Source: Tolypocladium sp. Sup5 PDA-1
Lineage: Eukaryota; Ascomycota; Sordariomycetes; Hypocreales; Ophiocordycipitaceae
Length of the DNA: 64,000 bases
Assembly: GCA_000750105.3 (NCBI GenBank)
Contig: JPHH03000031.1
Location: 186,001-250,000, forward strand
Reading direction: 5' to 3'
In this document: positions 23,701 through 35,191 of the stretch, in pieces
How positions within the stretch are numbered: the stretch's first letter is position 1
Layout of the letters: every line of letters begins with the position of its first letter
The notes under the pieces: model-generated
Database searches by the model: none
Seen by the model: only the letters and a program-made list of their open reading frames with translations
Told to the model about the DNA's origin: nothing
Program-made: the position numbers and the translations under genes

Positions 23701-26700
23701 CTCGGATACGCCGCGGTTGCAAGACTTTGCAACATATATGGGAACGCGTTCACGAATCATGAGATCAAGTATCTCGTGGACACCATTGTGGGCAACCGTG
23801 AGCCCAGCGCCAGAGCCGGCTGCGCAATGGCCCTTGGCTCGATCCAAACCAAGGTCGGTGGCATGGCCGCCGGGTATCATTTGAAGACTATTCTTGGTAT
23901 CCTCATGTCACTGTGCAACGACCCTCACCCGATGGTACACTATTGGGCTTTAGAGGCGTTGTCGCTGGCTTCAGATGCAGCTGGGCTTAGCTTTGCGGGC
24001 TATGTCCCTAGCACTCTGGGAATGCTCGCTCAGTTGTACGTTTCTGAGACCCACCATCCGGAGATCGGGTCAGCCATAACTATGAACCTCGAAATGGAAC
24101 TACCAACGACAGCGGCCATCGCCAAATGTGTCGACTCTCTTATCAACGTCTTGGGGCCGGATCTTCAGGATGCCAACAAGTCTCGGGAGCTTATCTTTAC
24201 TCTTGTCGACCAATTCCGAGAGGAGAGCGACATACTAGTCACAAGGGCCGCTTTGGGATGCCTAGAACATTTGTCTCTGTACGCTCCTGGCCAAATGCAC
24301 TTTGCCGACTATGTTCGGCTCTTACAGAAGCATCTCTCTTCCGAAAACGCCACTCTTCGGGATGTGGCTGTGGACGGTCTCTACAACATTATGAAGAGGG
24401 AGCCACGGGATGTTCTTAGAGAAGCAGACGACGGCTTCGAAGAACAGCTATGGCTGGTGCTTGACACCATCCCGTTCCATGATGGTATTCGGAACATAAT
24501 CCGAAACTGGATGCGTCAAACTTGTCTCAACGAAACAAGTGATTGGCTCCAAAGGTTTCAGGCGGTCCTCAGGATGACTAGATCGAAACCACAAGAAAAG
24601 GACGACATATCCAATTCCACGGGCGGTATGCCTGATTTGCAAGACGAAGAAGTAGCCGGGTTCGCAGCTGTGGCGGGTGCCACGAAGGAAAAAGACAATA
24701 ATGCGCCCTCTGAAGCTGAGCCCCTGCGATGGCAGATTACGACATTTGCCATCAGTTGTATCAGCGACATCTTCGCCATCGTTGCTAAGGACGTTGCAGC
24801 AAACGGAGACTCTCAAGCGCAGACTGACTTGCAAAACAAAATAGCAGACGTCGTCCGCATGGCCTTTTCCGCTTCCACGTCCAATGTGCCGGAACTGCGC
24901 ATCTGGGGCTTGAAGATCATTGGTGCAGTTCTCAAGATGTTTGGGAAGACGCCTGATCCAGACTTTGAGGAAGCGATGCTCCTGGAGCAGTATCAGGCGC
25001 AGATCAGCTCGGCGTTGACGCCGGCGTTTGCGGCAGATTCCTCTCCGGAATTGGCTTCTGAAGCCGTCAATGTCTGCGCCAGCTTCATCTCCACTGGCAT
25101 CGTTACCGACGTGGATAGGATGGGTCGAATTCTCAAGACGCTTGTCAACGCCTTGGAGAACTTCTCCAAAGACAGCGACAATGCGGGCATCGGTGACTTG
25201 AAAGGGTTGAGCTCCAACGCTCAAGTCATGGTCAAGATATCAGTCTTTTCTGCCTGGGCGGAGCTTCAAGTTGCCAGCACGGAGCAGAAATACCTTTCAG
25301 AAGTTCTCAAGCCTCACATAGGAAGCCTGACCCCCCTATGGCTCGAGTCATTGCGTGAGTTTGCCAGACTCCGCTTCGAGCCGGACATATCTATGACATT
25401 GGGCCCACCGTCGCTTTCTGGCAGCCTCGACACGATATACGCCGCTTTGAACCGCGAGACCCTACTTCGATTCTACCAAGACTCGTGGCTCAAACTTGTG
25501 GACGCTATTGCAAGTCTCATTGAGCAGGACAGCGATTTCGTTTTCGACGCGCTGGACGGGAAAGACTCTCACGAGTCTGCTCCGAACGGCAACGGCAAGA
25601 GCCCGGCGATCAACTATCGCGATGAACCTGTGGCCTTCTTTTTCGTCCTCTTTGGCCTTGCCTTTGAAGCCCTTGCCATAAGACCTGGCCAAAGCGAGTC
25701 TCTGGTAACGCGGGAGCAGACTCTCGATATCCTCGAGGCCTTCAAGAGAATTCTGCACCCCAGCGTCTCGGGCCACGCTATTTACCGACCGGATGTCTTT
25801 TCTGAAACGATGGACCTGCTTGACCGTCTCGTCCTAACTGATGGGCTTCACATTCAAACCGTGATAGTGGATATCGCGAGGGCGCTCTGCGTAACGCATC
25901 CTTCGGCTCGGAGACAAGCATCCGACGAGGGCGATCTTTCCGAAGACATTGACCAGTTATTCGAGCTCACGAGGATCATTGTCCTTGTGCTCTCTGGTGT
26001 GCTGCCCAACCTCTCCGAGGGCAATCAGCCTGTGCGACATCAGATGAACGAAGAGGCCATCGTCCTCGTCCGTACCTCACTAGACGCGCTTGTGGACGCC
26101 GCCGAAGTCTTCCCGTCCATTATCAAAACCGATCTCCATGCCTGCATCGTCCACATCTTTGCCACGATCCTCGCCACCCCTGGCTGCCAGGAGTTGATCG
26201 TTCCGCAGTCGCTGGCAACGCTCAAACGGTTCGTTGCGGGGATGCCAAAGTCGGCCGACGATCAGTCGTCTGGCCACGTCCAGCTGCAGGGCTGTCTTCG
26301 ACGGTTCCTGTCTATTTATCTGAATGCGCAGAAGCGGGAGGAGCCAACATCCCTGGCATGCGTCAAGAACTGCCTGCTGGCTACGACGATACTCTTCACG
26401 AGTGGGAAGAATCAGCTACCTGCTACGGAGCCTCTTGTTGCACGCTATCTGGACGAGGTCTTGGATTGCCTTAGCGATCGAATGGTACGTTCCATCTTCC
26501 CTGACGTTCAATGACGTGACCTGTATGGTTGACAGATACCTACCACAGACCGCCAAGATTGCAGCCAACTGCATCCGATCGCTGTTGCTGCAGCCGAACC
26601 CGACGGCAGCGGACTTGAGCATCACGCGCTACCTGTTCCCTCGCCTGGTGGCCTTTGTGACCAACGTGGAACCCGAGGACCCTGAGCGAGCCCGGTCCCT

Positions 26701-27028
26701 GCTAGCTCATACGCTGTGCCTCTATGTCGGATCGCTGCAGCAGGACCGAAGATCGACGGCCATGTCGCTGGTCATCCCGACCCTCATGACACGGGCAACT
26801 GGAGAAGGCGAGGAGGTGTACGGAGAAACGAGCGCGAGGCTATTGGAGCTGGCAGCAGTTGACCAGGGAACGTTCAGAGTGATTGTCGGCGCAATGAGCG
26901 GCAGCCAGAGGGCACTGCTTGAGGAGGTGATCCGATCGGGGCGGCAGGCTGCGGGCGGCTCGGATAAGGCCAATACCGGCGAGTCCGAGCAACCGACCAT
27001 CACGTTGAAGATGGACTTTGGCGGTTAG
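20800..27028 (+). CDS. Large HEAT-repeat protein, Laa1/HEATR5 family
   Basis: A 2054-aa protein made of two exons: 20800-26484 and 26549-27028, joined over a 64-nt intron (donor GTACGT, acceptor CCACAG). Almost the whole length is helical HEAT-type repeats. The N-terminal LGKCLAHVFGKGD block and overall size point to Laa1/HEATR5, the large accessory subunit that helps recruit the AP-1 clathrin adaptor to Golgi and endosomal membranes. A low-complexity acidic/Ser insert (SRSASPAPGG) lies near residue 330. Several alternative AGs lie close to the intron acceptor; the chosen one restores an uninterrupted helix (DRMTAKIAANC). The first residues are a Pro/Glu-rich tail before the repeats. The family call rests on length and scattered motifs, so it is good rather than certain. 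Confidence 0.85.
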
Positions 27029-27959
27029 GCCCAGATATACCATACACACGATTCGTCGAAGCGCTCGACGGCATCTCTCGCGCCGTCACACGAAGCCACA
27101 CTGTCGATTCGGGCAGCACGATGCAGACTTCAGCCGCCAATGGGCTTCGCTGTAAGGGTGAGCAGCGGCTCAGATATGCACTCCGGCCCGGCATGCAAGT
27201 GTACGATTCTGGCCAACATGCAGAAATCATGCAGCGGAGCTTCCCCGGCTGTTGGCCAGCCATCCGATTTCCCCCAGTTGGGACATCAAAAAGGAAGCAA
27301 AAGGAAGGCCGTTTCGTGTTGCACGGCAGGTGGCTGTGCCTCATGCCCATTGTGGTGATAAGAGGGTTGGATCGACGGTGAAGGGGGAATCGAGTCATCA
27401 TGATGGAGGGCATATGGTGGCTGCATGGCGTGGCGTGCGACACAAAAACAACGTTTGATAGAGGAGATTTATGAAAAGAAAATTGTAATTCGGATGAGCC
27501 GCCTGCAACGTCGCGGTGGGTGTCTGCCCTCTTTTGGGTATGCACGCTGACGATGATGACCTCGGGCGTTGCAGTCAAAGTGTCAAGTGCATGAAGGCTG
27601 GTTGGCCAAACCAAAGAGCAGTCCACTCCCAAGAAGCTTGTTAGGGTTGGCTGGCCGAGAGCCAGAAGAATTACCATTACACCTATCCCGTAGATGAGGC
27701 TCCGTCCGCGCTATCCCGCCATGTAGTCTACTCCTGAACCGGCTTTTGGGGTATCGGCCTCTATATGTAATAAAGATGCTGCGTCTTCCGGACTGTGCTT
27801 GCGCCCCTCTTCATACCCAGGGTGTAAGAAAATATCAAGCCCTCGCATGCGTTTTATCGTAACATGGTCGTCGCTGTAGAGTTAAGTTTCGCCTTGAAAG
27901 AATCGTGTGGTAGGCCAGCTAGCCCCACGGTCAGCCCCCCCCCCTTTTCCCCCCTTTTG
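27029..27959. other. Intergenic between convergent Laa1-like and RRM genes
   Basis: 931 bp between two stop codons. No protein-like frame was found; a C/T-rich tract lies at about 27936-27959. Both 3' UTRs are expected here. Confidence 0.5.
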
Positions 27960-29322
27960 TTACTTCGGCCTGTAGTTGGTCCCGTGCGCAATGACCGGGC
28001 CAGAGTATCTGGCATCCGTCTTGCTCCCGGCATCCTGCTGGGCTGGTGTCGGCCGTTTGTCGTTGGACTGGTGGCCCGTAAGCGCGGAACGACGAGAGTC
28101 CCTGGTGGTCCTGCCTTGCGCCTTGCTCCTGTCGCCTTCGTCCATAAGCCGAGCGTACACGACTCGATTCATAAAGACGCCTTGGTTCAGCACGTCGACG
28201 GCCCTCTTGGCGGCGGCGGCGCTCAGGAAGGTGATGTAGCCCGAGCCCCGGATGCGGCCCTTCTGATGGTCCATGGGGATGTCGATGCTGCACATGGCGG
28301 CGGCCCACTGCCCCAGACTGCCTCGCACCCACTTCTCTACGTCTCGGGGGCTGGCGGCGTGTTTCAGCGACAAGAGATGCACTTTGCAGCGCTCTTCCCT
28401 TGCGTGTGATAGTTTCCGGCTCGAGTCTGACGGCGTGGTGGCACTACCGGCCCGGGATGACGGCTTCGACGGTCTGGCACCAACTGCAGCCGGGCGCGAA
28501 TACGCAGGGCTCGGGGACTGCTGGCTGTTGGAGAAGGCAGGGTTTAAAGGCTGGTCGTAGGATCGGTAGCCGGGTGTATAAGTCGAGCCGTACTGCCAGC
28601 CCCATCTGCTAATGCCGAAGGGGTCTGTCCCAAACTTATTTTGCAAGTCGTTTGGCCTCCAAAGGGGCTCTGGTGGCATCTCACGGTAGCCCATGACAGG
28701 GGCAGCATCTGCAGCGTAGGCCTTTTTTTGTTCTTTCTGAACCGCAGCATCGTTAGTCTCGGTCCATGGAAGAGAACAAGGGGCATGGCCGCACCCATAC
28801 CTGATCACGAGTGGCGTGCTTCACCGGTAGCTTGCCTCTAGGCTTCGGCGGCGGATCATCAATGAGCTCCATGATCTTGATAGACTCGGTCCTGTTCTTG
28901 TCTAGGTAGAGGAGGAGTCGATTGTTGTATGCCGTTGTTTGAAGGTGTTCTACGCACTTCCCGTTAGCGCAGTGTTCACGAGAGACAGGGAGACATGCAT
29001 CTGGGACTGCCTACGCAGTGCTCGCTCAAAGTTGTCCTTGCCGACGAGACGTATCCATCCAGACGTCGACTTCTGAAACACCTCGATGTGATCTACATCG
29101 CAACCCGCCTCTCGTAGCCAGTCCTTGAGGAGCTGCCATATGGTGCCAAACGGCAGCTAGTTCCAAGCAAAGTTAGAAATCTTTAATAATCTTGAACATC
29201 TCGAGAAGTGCCGGGCCGTCACTACGCACTCCGCCTAGTAGGATATAGTATATTCCGGTCTCATCACCTGGAGGGACGTCCTTCATGACCGTGTTATCGG
29301 GGGCTTCGTTGCGCGGCATCAT
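27960..29322 (-). CDS. RNA-binding protein with two RRM domains
   Basis: Four exons (29322-29230, 29156-29015, 28949-28801, 28736-27960) with introns of 63-73 nt give 386 aa. The first RRM is assembled only by splicing the three small exons: an IYYIL strand, LPFGTIWQLLKDWLREAG, then an FQKSTSGWIRLV segment where an RNP1 would sit, and a closing LLLYLDKN. The middle is Ser/Pro/Tyr-rich and probably disordered. The second RRM starts at CKVHLLSL and includes RIRGSGYITF as RNP1, ending near VVYARL. The C-terminus is basic and disordered. The target RNA is unknown. The start ATG is chosen because an in-frame stop lies just upstream; a second ATG follows immediately. Confidence 0.83.
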
Positions 29323-30581
29323 GTAACTGTGTGTTGCCGCGAGGCAAACGGCCTACTCTTCTAGGCAAGGCCTCATGCGAGACGCTTAACCTGTTGCAGC
29401 GAGCGCCGGAGAGTCGTTTTTTATTTGAAAAGGAGTTTTCACCGTAGAGAAGGGAAATCTAATTATGTTGCCCAATAGACAGAAACGACTTGTAACGAAT
29501 GTGTGTCCAGGGCCGACCCGGGGAGAACTGCCGCAGCACAAGTTTGGGAAAAGCAAAATGGCTTGGTGGCAAAGGCAGATGAACACCCTGGCCAAGAGGT
29601 CAACGGTGAAATACACCTTTATAGCTGGGCCTGGCAGATCCAGGCGGGCAGGGGAGCAGATGTACATCGGAAGCTGGGCCGAGCAAACGGCATCGAGAGG
29701 CTTCACTGCTTCTCATGCTGTCACCGCCAGAAAAGAGGCGAGTGCGCGCGGTGCTGAGGCACATTGTCGGCAGCTGGGCACATGCAGCGGCCGATGCCTG
29801 TGATCCACGTTCCGGGTAGCTGGGACTCCCAGCCGCAGCACGAGGACTCCGCAGCGTTCGTCAGGACTGAGTAGCTGGCGATGCCTACGGGTTCTTGTTG
29901 GTATGGCAGGGGCACCTAAACTTTGACGTCGAGTTGATTTGCAGTGACCAAGATCTCTGTTGGAATCTTCCTTCTGATGTCGCGGGCGATGAGTGCCAGC
30001 TCCGGCACATGGATCCTTGTGAATAACGAGCTCGAGGGTGGCGATGGGAGCCCAGGGTGTGTTTCTTCAAGGCACTATTGTCCAAGCCCGTCCCGTGCTG
30101 CGTTGTGACATGTCATATTATTTGCCGATGCTGGAGGGGTTGCACACGGCGTGGAAACGCCACCGAAAAACATCGGTCTGAGGGCATTGGGGTAGTATGA
30201 GCCGACTGAAAATGCAGCAGCATTCGGATTTGGCTGCCTCTCGGCATCAAGAGGTTGATGTAGGGAAGGGAAACCAGGTTGGTTAAGAGGACGTGTTATG
30301 CCACGCTTGTCGAGTGGCATAACAAGCGCGAGGAAAGGGGAAACAACCTTTGCTGAAAGTCGGCGCTTTACGCTCTTCGTCCAAACGTAACGCCACCATG
30401 TAACTTGGTGTATGAAACGACCGGGATTAGCTATAACGCGGTCCGCCGGTGAAGAAGGCTTGGTGCGGCCAACTCGGCTGACGAACCACGGCCTTGGGCC
30501 TCTGGGTAGTCCGTAGGCATGGCTCAGATCAATGTTGATGCAACAGAACGTCTGTTGTGCGCTTTATTGGTGGAGCAAGGT
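29323..30581. other. 1.26-kb intergenic stretch
   Basis: It lies between the start of the RRM gene and the stop of the WRAP73-like gene, both on the minus strand. No coding frame, repeat or RNA gene was recognised. Confidence 0.5.
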
Positions 30582-32258
30582 TCAAGCATTCCTGAATGAA
30601 AAGGTGTCATCCAGGGCTGATACATCCTCCACGTCAAGGATTACGGCTTGTACGGGTCTTCCCGTGGTCTCTCCATCCTCGCGCGCTGGTGATACGCCAT
30701 CCCATTCGCCCCCGCCGTCGTCTTGCCATGGGTTTGGGCCGTCTTCTGCATCCGATAGCGAGAGCAGCATGTAACGCTCCGCATCAGCCAACAGCAGTTC
30801 CGGGTATTCGGTTTCGCGATTGATCCAGCTGACTCGAGGCTTGCCCACCGCCTTTACGGCCGGCAGATAATCCTCGGGACTGACCGACGTGGGTCCATTG
30901 GACACTGGATCCCATACAAACGATGCCCCACGACGGAAATCGTCTAGGCAAGTGACCAACAGCAGCTCTCGAGAGCTCGGATGCCAGCTGAAGCTAGCTT
31001 TGGAGTGAAATATAAGAACCGCCCTGAGTTCCGCGGCCGCTACATCCCAGATCCATATCGTGCCCGGCGACTCGTCGAGTCTTGTTGCCAGGAGCGTGGA
31101 TGAGGCGTCGAACGCGGCGAGTGAACATCCCGGACTCACTGGTATTGTGATTTTGGCGTCCGGCGACGGTCCAGGGGGGGCAACCATTTGCGTCGCCCGG
31201 AGAAAGGAGTGAGTGGAGCGTCTTTCACTTGCGGCGCCAAGCTGCTCCTGCCACACCTTTGGGACATTCAGTGCCTGACTCGTTCAAGGATGTTTGATTT
31301 CACGTACCTGAAGGGTATCCCTGGGAACAATCGTGGAGGGATGCAGCAGACTCATCGTCTCCCTCCATGTTTGGGTGCTGAGGACTGCGACACCCCTGCT
31401 GTGATCGCCGATGGCACACAGCTCGGCGTTTGAACTGAGCTGGCACGTCTTGATCCCTGGCTCTAGGTCCGAATCCGCGCTCGAAGATTGGCCTTGTGAA
31501 AGGGTTGAAGCACCAATAGTTCGGAAGTGTTGGCCGTCGGGCGTGTAGAGAAATAGTCGGCGGCCCTGAGCTGGCGACTCCCACAAGAGCAGCCATTGTC
31601 CATCTCGGCTCCAGCTGAGACCCTGGCCGTCGATAGTCTCCGGGCACCAGGATATTTCAACTTGTCGAATGACTGGATCATGTATGCTGATGACATCCTT
31701 GCCGCCAACGCGGGTCAAGAATGCCAGGTGGCCAGTGCCTGGGCGGATGGAGAAGCCTCTCGACGCTGACGAAGGATGGTGAAACTTCGGGTTACCGATC
31801 TCAACAACCTTGGACGTGGAAAGATCGAGAATGGTGAGCTTCAACCCGAAAGCGGAACATGCCAGGACTTCGGTATCCCTGGCGCCGAAGTGGATCACGG
31901 GAGCCTTCCCGCCGGCAGAGGTAGGGTTGCGGATCGTAGCGTGGAATGACGAATCGACTGCCGAAAAGATCTGGATTTGATCGGCGGTAGAGACGAGGAT
32001 CTTGGAGGAAGATGGAGCCCAGAGGAAGCCGGAGACAGGACCACTGAGCTCCGGAGGTAGCTTCACAACATTGACAAGTCGCAGAGTCGCAGTTGAGCGA
32101 ATGCTTATAGCGGAGGAGCTCAGTGTTGCGACGAACCGGCCATCAGGACTTGGCGTGCATTGTGGCGACGCTGGCAAGGAAGAATCATCAGTCGAAGGGG
32201 TAAATCTCAGGAGGCAGAGGCTGCAGGGCATACACTTGAAGACTCGAGAGGTTTGCAT
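30582..32258 (-). CDS. WD-repeat protein, WRAP73-like
   Basis: Three exons (32258-32234, 32170-31308, 31256-30582) with introns of 63 and 51 nt give 520 aa. The tiny first exon encodes MQTSRVFK and joins to SPQCTPSPDGRFVATL, matching the family's start in which a short basic leader precedes the first WD strand. Repeated WD-like blades follow (SPDGRFVATL, LSWSRDGQWLLLW, GTIWIWDV, FSWHPSSRELLLV). WRAP73 proteins act at microtubule-organising centres and spindle poles together with SSX2IP/Msd1-type partners in animals and fission yeast. The junction to exon 3 restores RDTLQVWQEQ, a conserved segment. Longer upstream starts exist but add unconserved sequence. Confidence 0.88.
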
Positions 32259-33082
32259 CTCAAGTTGGTTGAAGCTGCCGGAGCTGCCTGAGAGATTAAG
32301 ATAGATGAGGGTGAAGCAGTTGAGATTCCAGTAAATGCCGCCGGTTCCAATGAGATGTGACGCAAATATGGTCTCAACTTGCGCTAGGCCAGCTCTTATC
32401 GCCTTCAAATGAGGTGGAACTAGATGAGTTGTTTAGCGTCTTCGCTGAGTGCTGGTGGCGTGGCGATGGAGAAATAGGAGCGTAGGTACAGAGCAGGGCG
32501 CGGCGAGATGTGCATTGGGTATCGTTGGCCAAAATTCAGGCTGCACACGCATGAACTCGAAGATGTGAGCGTGGTGGTTGTGAGTTGTGAGTCTGAATGC
32601 GAATGTGAATGTGAATGTGGGGGTGTGTTTACTTGGATACCCCTTTAGGCTTAGCGCGAAGTGCGGTTGTCGCTCTTCGCCCAACTCCGGCAAGAGCGTC
32701 CCTACTCCCTACGGTGCGGAAGGCGCATCGGCGTCTGACGGAGCCTTCCACCTTCCTCCCATTGAATCCACGACCAGTAATTGGGCGTGGAAGTCCGATG
32801 ACTCAGCCCCGCGACGTCGGGCGTCCATCGCCTCAAAAGAGACGGGTCACGCCCTTGTCACGGTGGTTTGTTGAACGATCCCATCCCAGTCCTTGACCTG
32901 CCCGTCGCCTGTCACCGCACGACATCTTCCACGACTGTTCAATCCCAGATGATTGTTGCTACCGCTGGGACTCAACATGGCTCCCGCGTAGGCGGCTGAT
33001 CCTAGAATCTGCGTCGCAGACGACTCTCGCCACGCCAACGGCCCTGTGCCCGCATATCGTGGGGCATCCACCCGGAGCCAAC
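32259..33082. promoter_or_regulatory. Divergent upstream region, WRAP73 / molybdopterin gene
   Basis: 824 bp between divergent start codons. It contains a short (GAATGT)n run at 32595-32619. No gene or TATA box was recognised. Confidence 0.45.
32595..32619. repeat. (GAATGT)n hexanucleotide repeat
   Basis: About four copies of a six-base unit lie in the divergent promoter region between WRAP73 and the molybdopterin gene. Confidence 0.75.
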
Positions 33083-35191
33083 ATGCAGACGGCATCCCGT
33101 AGCCTGTTGGCCACGGCGCCCCGTTCTGGACGATGTCTTCGTCCCTTTGCCACCTCCCTGCCTCTGAGCTCGGGACGGAGATGTCTTGGGACAGCGGCCC
33201 TGGTTCACGGGAATCCCGCTGAGGTGGCGACGCCTCCTGATCCACCACCGCCGCAATCGCGTCGTGCCCGTGTGCGCGATGCGAAGCCCTTCTCCGAGTT
33301 CCTGACCGATACCTTTCACCGGCAGCATGATTACCTTCGCATCTCCGTTACAGAGCGGTGTAACTTACGCTGCATGTACTGCATGCCCGAGGAAGGGGTT
33401 CCGCTGTCCCCGAACAGGGAGCTGCTTACAACGCCCGAGATCGTGCTCCTGTCTTCCGTTTTCGTCTCCCAGGGCGTGACAAAGATCCGCTTGACCGGGG
33501 GCGAGCCGACGGTTCGGCGAGACATCCTGTCTTTGATGCAACAGATCGGTGCCTTGCGACCCCAAGGGTTGAAGGAGCTGTGCCTCACTACGAACGGCAT
33601 CTCTCTCCACCGGAAGTTGGACAGCATGGTCGAGGCTGGGCTGACAGGTGTCAACCTCAGCCTTGACACCTTGGACCCTTGGCAGTTCCAGATTATGACT
33701 CGCCGAAAGGGGTTTGATGCCGTTCAAAAAAGCATTGACAGCATACTGGAGCTCAACAAGCTGGGCGCCGGCATCAAGCTGAAGATCAACTGTGTTGTCA
33801 TGCGGGGAATCAACGACCGCGAAGTTGTTCCATTCGTCGAGATGACTCGTGAAAAAGACATCGAGGTCCGATTCATCGAGTACATGCCATTTGACGGCAA
33901 CAAGTGGAGCAAGGGCAAAATGTTCAGCTACGCGGAAATGCTGGACTTGATTCGAGAAAAGTATCCGGAACTCCAGAAAGTACAGGACCACAAGAATGAC
34001 ACGAGCAAAACCTGGCATGTTCCCGGATTCGTCGGACGGATCGGCTTCATCACAAGCATGACGCACAACTTTTGCGGAACATGCAACCGGCTCCGCATTA
34101 CGAGCGATGGGAACCTCAAGGTGTGGCTCTTTGGCAACGCCGAGGTATCGCTCCGAGATATACTGCGAAAGTCCAACAGCGGAGAGCCGATCGACGAGGA
34201 AGCCTTTGAGGCCATGAAGCAGATTGAAATGAATCGGCGGCAGGGCGCGGTGCCGTTGGAGCAGCCACTGGGAATGGCACCCAATGAAGCCGAACTACTC
34301 GGCGTTATCGGCATGGCAGTGAAGAGAAAGAAGGCCAAGCATGCTGGCATCGGGGAGCTGGAGCACATGAAGAATCGGCCCATGATCTTGATAGGTGGGT
34401 GAATGGATTTCCTTCTCTGACGACATGGCATGTGGGCGGCGTTTGCATCATCAGCGGTTATGACGATCTTTGGCTTGGGATACCAGTTAGGATAACGTGC
34501 TAAGTAGCAAATTGTAGATCCTCTTCCTGCATCCCTCATGGGTCCCATGCCAGTCGGACTACGACAAAGCATGGCTGGTGCTGGCTGGCCGTCTCAGCCT
34601 TGGTCGCGTGCTCAGCTCTTCGGCTTCCACGAGCACCATCGCCTGTTTTCGAGCTCCCGACGCCTAAAAAGGGACAAGGGTCAAGGACAAGAGGGGGAGA
34701 GCATCCGCCTCACTCATGTATCGGAGACGGGCTCGGCACGGATGGTGTCCATTTCAGAAAAGAGCGTGACGTCGCGCGTAGCGACAGCAGCGTGCACGGT
34801 CCGGTTCTCCGACGACACGGCCGTCAGGCTGATCAAGGACAACCAGATGAAGAAGGGTGACGTCTTGGGCGTGGCACGCGTGGCAGGGATCATGGCGGCG
34901 AAGCGGACGCCGGACCTGATCCCGCTATGTCATCCGATCGCCGTGTCGCACGTCAGGGTCGACCTGGAGCCGGCCGGCGCGGGGGCCGAGGGGTTGCCGG
35001 CGATCGAGATCCGGGCGACGGTGACGTGCGACGGCAAGACCGGGGTGGAGATGGAGGCGCTGACGGCGGCGTCGACGGCGGCGCTGACGGTCTACGACAT
35101 GTGCAAGGCGGTGGACAAGGGCATGCGCATCGAGGGGCTACGGGTGGTGTTGAAGGACGGCGGGAAGAGTGGGCGGTGGGAGATGGAGTGA
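33083..35191 (+). CDS. cnxABC: Molybdopterin precursor synthase, MoaA-MoaC fusion (cnxABC/nit-7 type)
   Basis: Makes cyclic pyranopterin monophosphate from GTP, the first step of molybdenum cofactor synthesis. Exon 1 (33083-34394) encodes a mitochondrial-type presequence and the radical-SAM MoaA half with CNLRCMYC (C93, C97, C100). Exon 2 (34518-35191) encodes the MoaC half, with IPLCHPI and [14 protein letters not shown]. The 123-nt intron (34395-34517) has donor GTGGGT. Spliced product: 661 aa. The donor lies inside the codons for the C-terminal Gly-Gly: if the intron is retained, translation stops right after NRPMILIGG, giving a 439-aa stand-alone MoaA. Two oddities are described in the findings: that dual coding, and a Trp (W348) where the C-terminal Fe-S motif C331-x2-C334-x13 expects its third Cys. 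The family and fusion are secure. Confidence 0.95.

Noticed and set aside
34538..35191. MoaC half considered as a separate gene
   Set aside because: It lacks a stop between the acceptor and its first ATG and joins MoaA in phase over a good intron. I treat it as the second half of the fusion, with the retained-intron alternative noted.
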